Source of the DNA: F1-60-MAGs149 sp044369995
Lineage (GTDB): Bacteria; Actinomycetota; Thermoleophilia; Gaiellales; F1-60-MAGs149
Direction: 5' to 3'
Length of the DNA stretch: 7,026 nucleotides
NCBI GenBank assembly: GCA_044369995.1
Contig: JBILWG010000098.1
Coordinates: 1-7,026, forward strand
This document shows positions 4,758 through 7,026 of the stretch, in pieces. Positions within the stretch are counted from its first letter, which is position 1. Each line of letters starts with the position of its first letter. Made by a program: the position numbers and the translations under genes. A model generated the notes under the pieces. The model was given only the letters and a program-made list of their open reading frames with translations. It did no database searches and was not told where the DNA came from.

Positions 4758-6599
4758 TCAGTACGTGATGCGGATCGAGACGCGGCGGTTGCGCTCGCGA
4801 CCCGACTCCTTCGCGTTGTCGTCACGCGGCGAACGCGCGGCCTTCGTCTCGATCTCCGACTTGACGGCCACGATGCCCTTGGCCTCGAGCGCGGCACGCA
4901 CAGCCTTGGCGCGACGATCGCCGAGCCAGCGGTTGTCACCCGGCACGCCGGTGTTGTCGGCAAAGCCGATGAAGACCATCTTCTTCGGCGACTTCGGCAG
5001 CAGCGCGGCCAGACGATTGACGAACGCCACGCCGGCGGCGTTCAGCGTCGTCGAATTGCTGCTGAAGATGCCCGCCTGCGGCGACAACAGCTGCGTCGGC
5101 AGCTGCATCTCCGTCGTCGCCTCACCCGTCGAGCTCTGGCGAGCGACCGTGACCGCGGTCAGACCGACCTTCGCCGTGATCTTCATGTTGCGCTGCAGCG
5201 CCTTGCGACCGGTCTGGTTGATCTTCACCTTCACGACGATGATCTTCTTGCCACCCTTGGCGTTGACCGTCGCCCGACCGATCGACACGCGCTTGTCGGC
5301 ACGGACGCTGATGCCGTCACCCTGGCCGAGCAGCACCGTCTGCGGCGCGGTGATGTTCACCGTGCAGCTCGACAGCGTCGTACCCTCGGGCGCCGCACAC
5401 GGAACCTCAGCGGTGATCGGCTGATTCGGAGCGACGGTGCCCGAATCGGACGTGCCGATGTCGACGGTGATCGTCTTCGGAATATCAGCGACGCGCAGGG
5501 CCGGGCCCTTCGGGAGCTCGCCCGACGTCGTCGTAGTCGTGGCAGCGGCCGGCGTCGTGGGAGCCGGAGCCGGAGCCGCTTGGGCGATCTTGTAGACGCC
5601 GGCGGAGTTTTGCGTCATACCTGCGCCCTGCGTGAAGTAGACGTTTGTCGCCGCATCGACCACGAGCCCCTTGATTGTCTCCATTTGGCTCCTCGCCGCA
5701 TAGAGCTCTGTCGGAGTGCCGGCAGGGGAAATCTTGGAGATCGTGCTGTTTCCAAAACCCATGGGCACGTTCGCGGTGTAGACGGAGCCTGCGGAGTCCA
5801 CGGCGATGTACGTCGGCTTCAAGCTCCCCAAATTGGCCCACGTCGCGTTGGTCGTGCCATCCGAAAGCGTGATGCGAGAGACCGAACCGCTGTCCTTGTT
5901 CGCCACGTAGAGATAGGTTGCGTCAACGGCAAGACTGCAGGCCTGCTGGCCGACCGTGTACGAGGTGACGCGGTTCAGGCTCGAATCAAACTTGATTACT
6001 TTGCCGTCCGTGGAGGTGCCGACGTAGACATTTCCACTGGCATCGGTGATCACCGCGCATGGTGTCTCCGTCGTCGAGACGGGCGTCGATAGATTCGCTA
6101 CGTTCGCAGAGCTTGAGCCTCCAGGAATGCGCCCAACCTCTTTGGAGTTTCCTTGGCCTTTGATCCAGTAGGCATCTCCCGTGGTCGCATTGACGGCGAC
6201 ACCGGCTGCGAAGGCGGGCCCAGAGTTCGTGTATGTCGCGACCAGACCGCCACTCGCATCAAGTTTCACAATCGATGCGTATTGACCCGAAAACACCGTA
6301 CCGCCAGGGCCGATAGCAACGCCATAGGAGTAGTCGGGAAGCGCACTCGTCCACTGAGTCGTCACGGTGCCCGCAGACGTGATCTTGGCGATCGACTTCG
6401 ACTGCGCATTATTCGGTATCGCAGCGGCAGTGAAGATGTTGCCCGAGGAGTCAATGGCAACGGCGCCTCTCTCGGGATCATAGTTACCAATCGAACCAAA
6501 CATCTGAGCTGTAGCCGCACTCGCGGCTCCAGTGATGGCCAGTGACGCACTGAGCACGGCAACTGCCGTAGCCAACTTGAAAGGCGATGTGAACTTCAC
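4758..6599 (-). CDS. Secreted beta-propeller protein with C-terminal OmpA domain
   Basis: This 613-residue exported protein is probably anchored to peptidoglycan. A Sec signal peptide covers residues 1-~28 (K2, K8, hydrophobic core, ASA before the predicted cut). Residues ~40-340 contain seven repeats of the type A-V-D-x-x-G-x-V-Y, each followed by a strand such as V-I-K-F-D or S-K-I-S, as in NHL/SMP-30-like propellers; seven repeats suggest a seven-bladed propeller. A Pro/Ala/Thr linker (341-360) follows, then an unassigned beta-rich region (~365-500) with C401 and C412. Residues ~505-613 are an OmpA-type domain: G-F-A-D548-N-T-G, R-R563-A-K-A-V and N604-R-R-V; D548 and R563 are the residues expected to hold diaminopimelate. 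The GTG at 6599 is supported by GGAGG 10 nt upstream and by the signal peptide. GC falls from about 65 % to about 59 % in the propeller half. Ligand unknown. Confidence 0.87.
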   Translation of the reverse strand: MKFTSPFKLATAVAVLSASLAITGAASAATAQMFGSIGNYDPERGAVAIDSSGNIFTAAAIPNNAQSKSIAKITSAGTVTTQWTSALPDYSYGVAIGPGGTVFSGQYASIVKLDASGGLVATYTNSGPAFAAGVAVNATTGDAYWIKGQGNSKEVGRIPGGSSSANVANLSTPVSTTETPCAVITDASGNVYVGTSTDGKVIKFDSSLNRVTSYTVGQQACSLAVDATYLYVANKDSGSVSRITLSDGTTNATWANLGSLKPTYIAVDSAGSVYTANVPMGFGNSTISKISPAGTPTELYAARSQMETIKGLVVDAATNVYFTQGAGMTQNSAGVYKIAQAAPAPAPTTPAAATTTTTSGELPKGPALRVADIPKTITVDIGTSDSGTVAPNQPITAEVPCAAPEGTTLSSCTVNITAPQTVLLGQGDGISVRADKRVSIGRATVNAKGGKKIIVVKVKINQTGRKALQRNMKITAKVGLTAVTVARQSSTGEATTEMQLPTQLLSPQAGIFSSNSTTLNAAGVAFVNRLAALLPKSPKKMVFIGFADNTGVPGDNRWLGDRRAKAVRAALEAKGIVAVKSEIETKAARSPRDDNAKESGRERNRRVSIRITY

Positions 6600-6609
6600 G
6601 AGACGACGA

Positions 6610-6614
6610 CCTCC
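6610..6614 (-). promoter_or_regulatory. Ribosome binding site of the propeller-OmpA gene
   Basis: Minus-strand GGAGG lies 10 nt before the GTG at 6599. It fixes that start rather than the in-frame starts further upstream, which would bury the signal peptide inside the protein. Confidence 0.75.
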
Positions 6615-6641
6615 GACGGGACAGAACGTGACGACTTTGTG

Positions 6642-6647
6642 AGCGTA
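6642..6647 (-). promoter_or_regulatory. Putative -10 box of the propeller-OmpA gene
   Basis: Minus-strand TACGCT fits TANNNT and would start transcription near 6635, leaving a leader of about 36 nt that contains the GGAGG. A weak -35 (TGGATC, 6666-6671) is 18 nt upstream. The perfect inverted repeat at 6675-6702 abuts this -35. Confidence 0.4.
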
Positions 6648-6674
6648 CAGAACCTTCACCGATTGGATCCAGAA

Positions 6675-6702
6675 GTGGCTGATTCTCGACGAAATCAGCC
6701 AC
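6675..6702. repeat. Perfect 10-bp inverted repeat, 8-nt spacer
   Basis: GTGGCTGATT (6675-6684) and AATCAGCCAC (6693-6702) are exact reverse complements around CTCGACGA. The half-site centres are 18 bp apart. It lies just upstream of the probable -35 of the propeller-OmpA gene and so may be an operator for a dimeric regulator. In RNA read from the upstream DUF5522-like gene it would be a stable hairpin, but no U-run follows. I cannot choose between DNA site and RNA structure. Confidence 0.7.
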
Positions 6703-6709
6703 ACGTGTG
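6700..6709. repeat. 10-bp palindrome CACACGTGTG
   Basis: This perfect palindrome shares its first three bases with the right arm of the larger inverted repeat, so the two elements are interlocked. Pure palindromes with a CACGTG core are typical of dimeric regulator sites. It could equally be a by-product of the overlapping repeat. Confidence 0.5.
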
Positions 6710-6734
6710 AAAATCGTTCGCTTTCTGACGAACG
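6710..6734 (-). terminator. Possible weak intrinsic terminator of the DUF5522-like gene
   Basis: CGTTCG (6715-6720) and CGAACG (6729-6734) form a 6-bp stem with an 8-nt loop. On the minus strand the stem is followed by ATTTTC. It begins 11 nt after the stop codon of the DUF5522-like gene, where a terminator is expected. The stem is short and the T-run has only four T. Confidence 0.45.
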
Positions 6735-6745
6735 CATCGCGAGCG

Positions 6746-6982
6746 TCAGACCAGGTACGGACAGTGCCGACAGCCCCGCTCGCAGCAGAAGCCGCGCTCC
6801 GCGTGCACCGCCGCCGTCATCACGTACAGCCCCGTCACCGGATCCAGATAGCCCGGGTCGCCGCGGTCGAGCGCCGCGGCGTGGACCGCCAGGATCTCGT
6901 CGTACGCAGGGTGCGACGGCGCGAGACGGTCGATGTGCGGCGTCGTGAGCGAACGATCGGCGAGGGGGGGCTGTTCCGGCAT
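6746..6982 (-). CDS. DUF5522-like small cysteine-rich protein
   Basis: This 78-residue cytosolic protein ends in a signature typical of DUF5522: L52-D-P-x-x-G-L-Y-V-M-T with a following H, then R63-G-F-C66-C67-x-x-x-C71-R-H-C74-P-Y. The four cysteines are spaced C-C-x3-C-x2-C and probably bind a metal or cluster; the function of the family is unknown to me. The N-terminal 45 residues are not conserved-looking but contain H-P-A-Y-x-E-I-x-x-x-H-x-x-A-L, which is common ahead of this motif. The ATG at 6982 has only a weak AGGG (5 nt away) before it, and the upstream TAGAAC box is poorly placed, so the start is probable rather than certain. It is followed by a possible terminator, so the propeller-OmpA gene downstream on the same strand is likely transcribed separately. 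Confidence 0.83.
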   Translation of the reverse strand: MPEQPPLADRSLTTPHIDRLAPSHPAYDEILAVHAAALDRGDPGYLDPVTGLYVMTAAVHAERGFCCERGCRHCPYLV

Positions 6983-7026
6983 GCGTGCCCTGTTCTATCG
7001 CATCGGTGTGCCAGCCCGGACCGCGG
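6983..7026. other. Edge sequence, no gene seen
   Basis: These 44 bases upstream of the DUF5522-like gene hold only a weak minus-strand -10-like hexamer, TAGAAC (6992-6997). The window ends before any neighbouring gene can be identified. Confidence 0.4.

Noticed and set aside
4758..6599. Idea that the propeller-OmpA gene is an ordinary outer-membrane porin
   Set aside because: There is no beta-barrel-like region. The N-terminal half shows propeller repeats and the rest of the window points to an actinobacterium.
6600..6737. Longer N-terminus for the propeller-OmpA protein
   Set aside because: It would place the signal peptide 46 residues inside the protein and read through the Shine-Dalgarno and the inverted repeat.
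1..7026. Phage, transposon, CRISPR or multi-gene defence island
   Set aside because: No transposase, integrase, terminal inverted repeats, spacer-repeat array or defence effector was found other than the vapBC pair, and that pair alone does not make a defence island.

Overview
This is a high-GC bacterial window (about 65 % GC over most of it). The likely source is an actinobacterium, possibly of the Solirubrobacterales/Thermoleophilia type. That placement is inferred from the GC content, the frequent GTG starts, two GAP/Sap-family membrane proteins, and three genes whose -10-like hexamer sits exactly 6 nt before the start codon with no Shine-Dalgarno sequence. It was not tested by any search. 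The gene packing is dense and looks chromosomal. I see no rRNA, tRNA, CRISPR array, insertion sequence, phage gene or origin.

Layout. (1) 8-913, minus: a soluble hypothetical protein with a degenerate HNH-like zinc site at its N-terminus. (2) 914-1049: a divergent intergenic region. (3) 1050-2501, plus: a 14-TM DHA2 (EmrB/QacA) drug:proton antiporter. (4) 2498-3160 and 3181-3846, minus: two tandem paralogous GAP/Sap-like six-TM proteins forming an operon. The last gene of this operon and the MFS gene end tail to tail on a shared CTAG. (5) 3847-3962: a compact divergent promoter region with an AT-rich operator-like stretch. (6) 3963-4292 and 4289-4708, plus: a VapB (AbrB-fold)/VapC (PIN) toxin-antitoxin pair overlapping by 4 nt. 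(7) 4709-4757: a GC-rich hairpin between convergent genes. (8) 4758-6599, minus: a large secreted protein with a seven-repeat beta-propeller, a Pro/Ala/Thr linker, an unassigned region and a C-terminal OmpA-type peptidoglycan-binding domain. (9) 6600-6745: a highly structured intergenic region with three inverted repeats. (10) 6746-6982, minus: a small DUF5522-like cysteine-rich protein.

Functional picture. The window mixes cell-envelope functions (drug efflux, two putative lipid/small-molecule exporters, a wall-anchored propeller protein) with one toxin-antitoxin module and two uncharacterised soluble proteins. Nothing forces these into a single pathway. The MFS gene and the GAP pair are convergent and so are not co-transcribed. 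The most informative signals are the repeated leaderless-promoter geometry, the sharp base-composition change inside the propeller-OmpA gene, the structured DNA upstream of it, and the degenerate HNH-like head of the first protein. I do not see convincing evidence of an entirely new multi-gene system.
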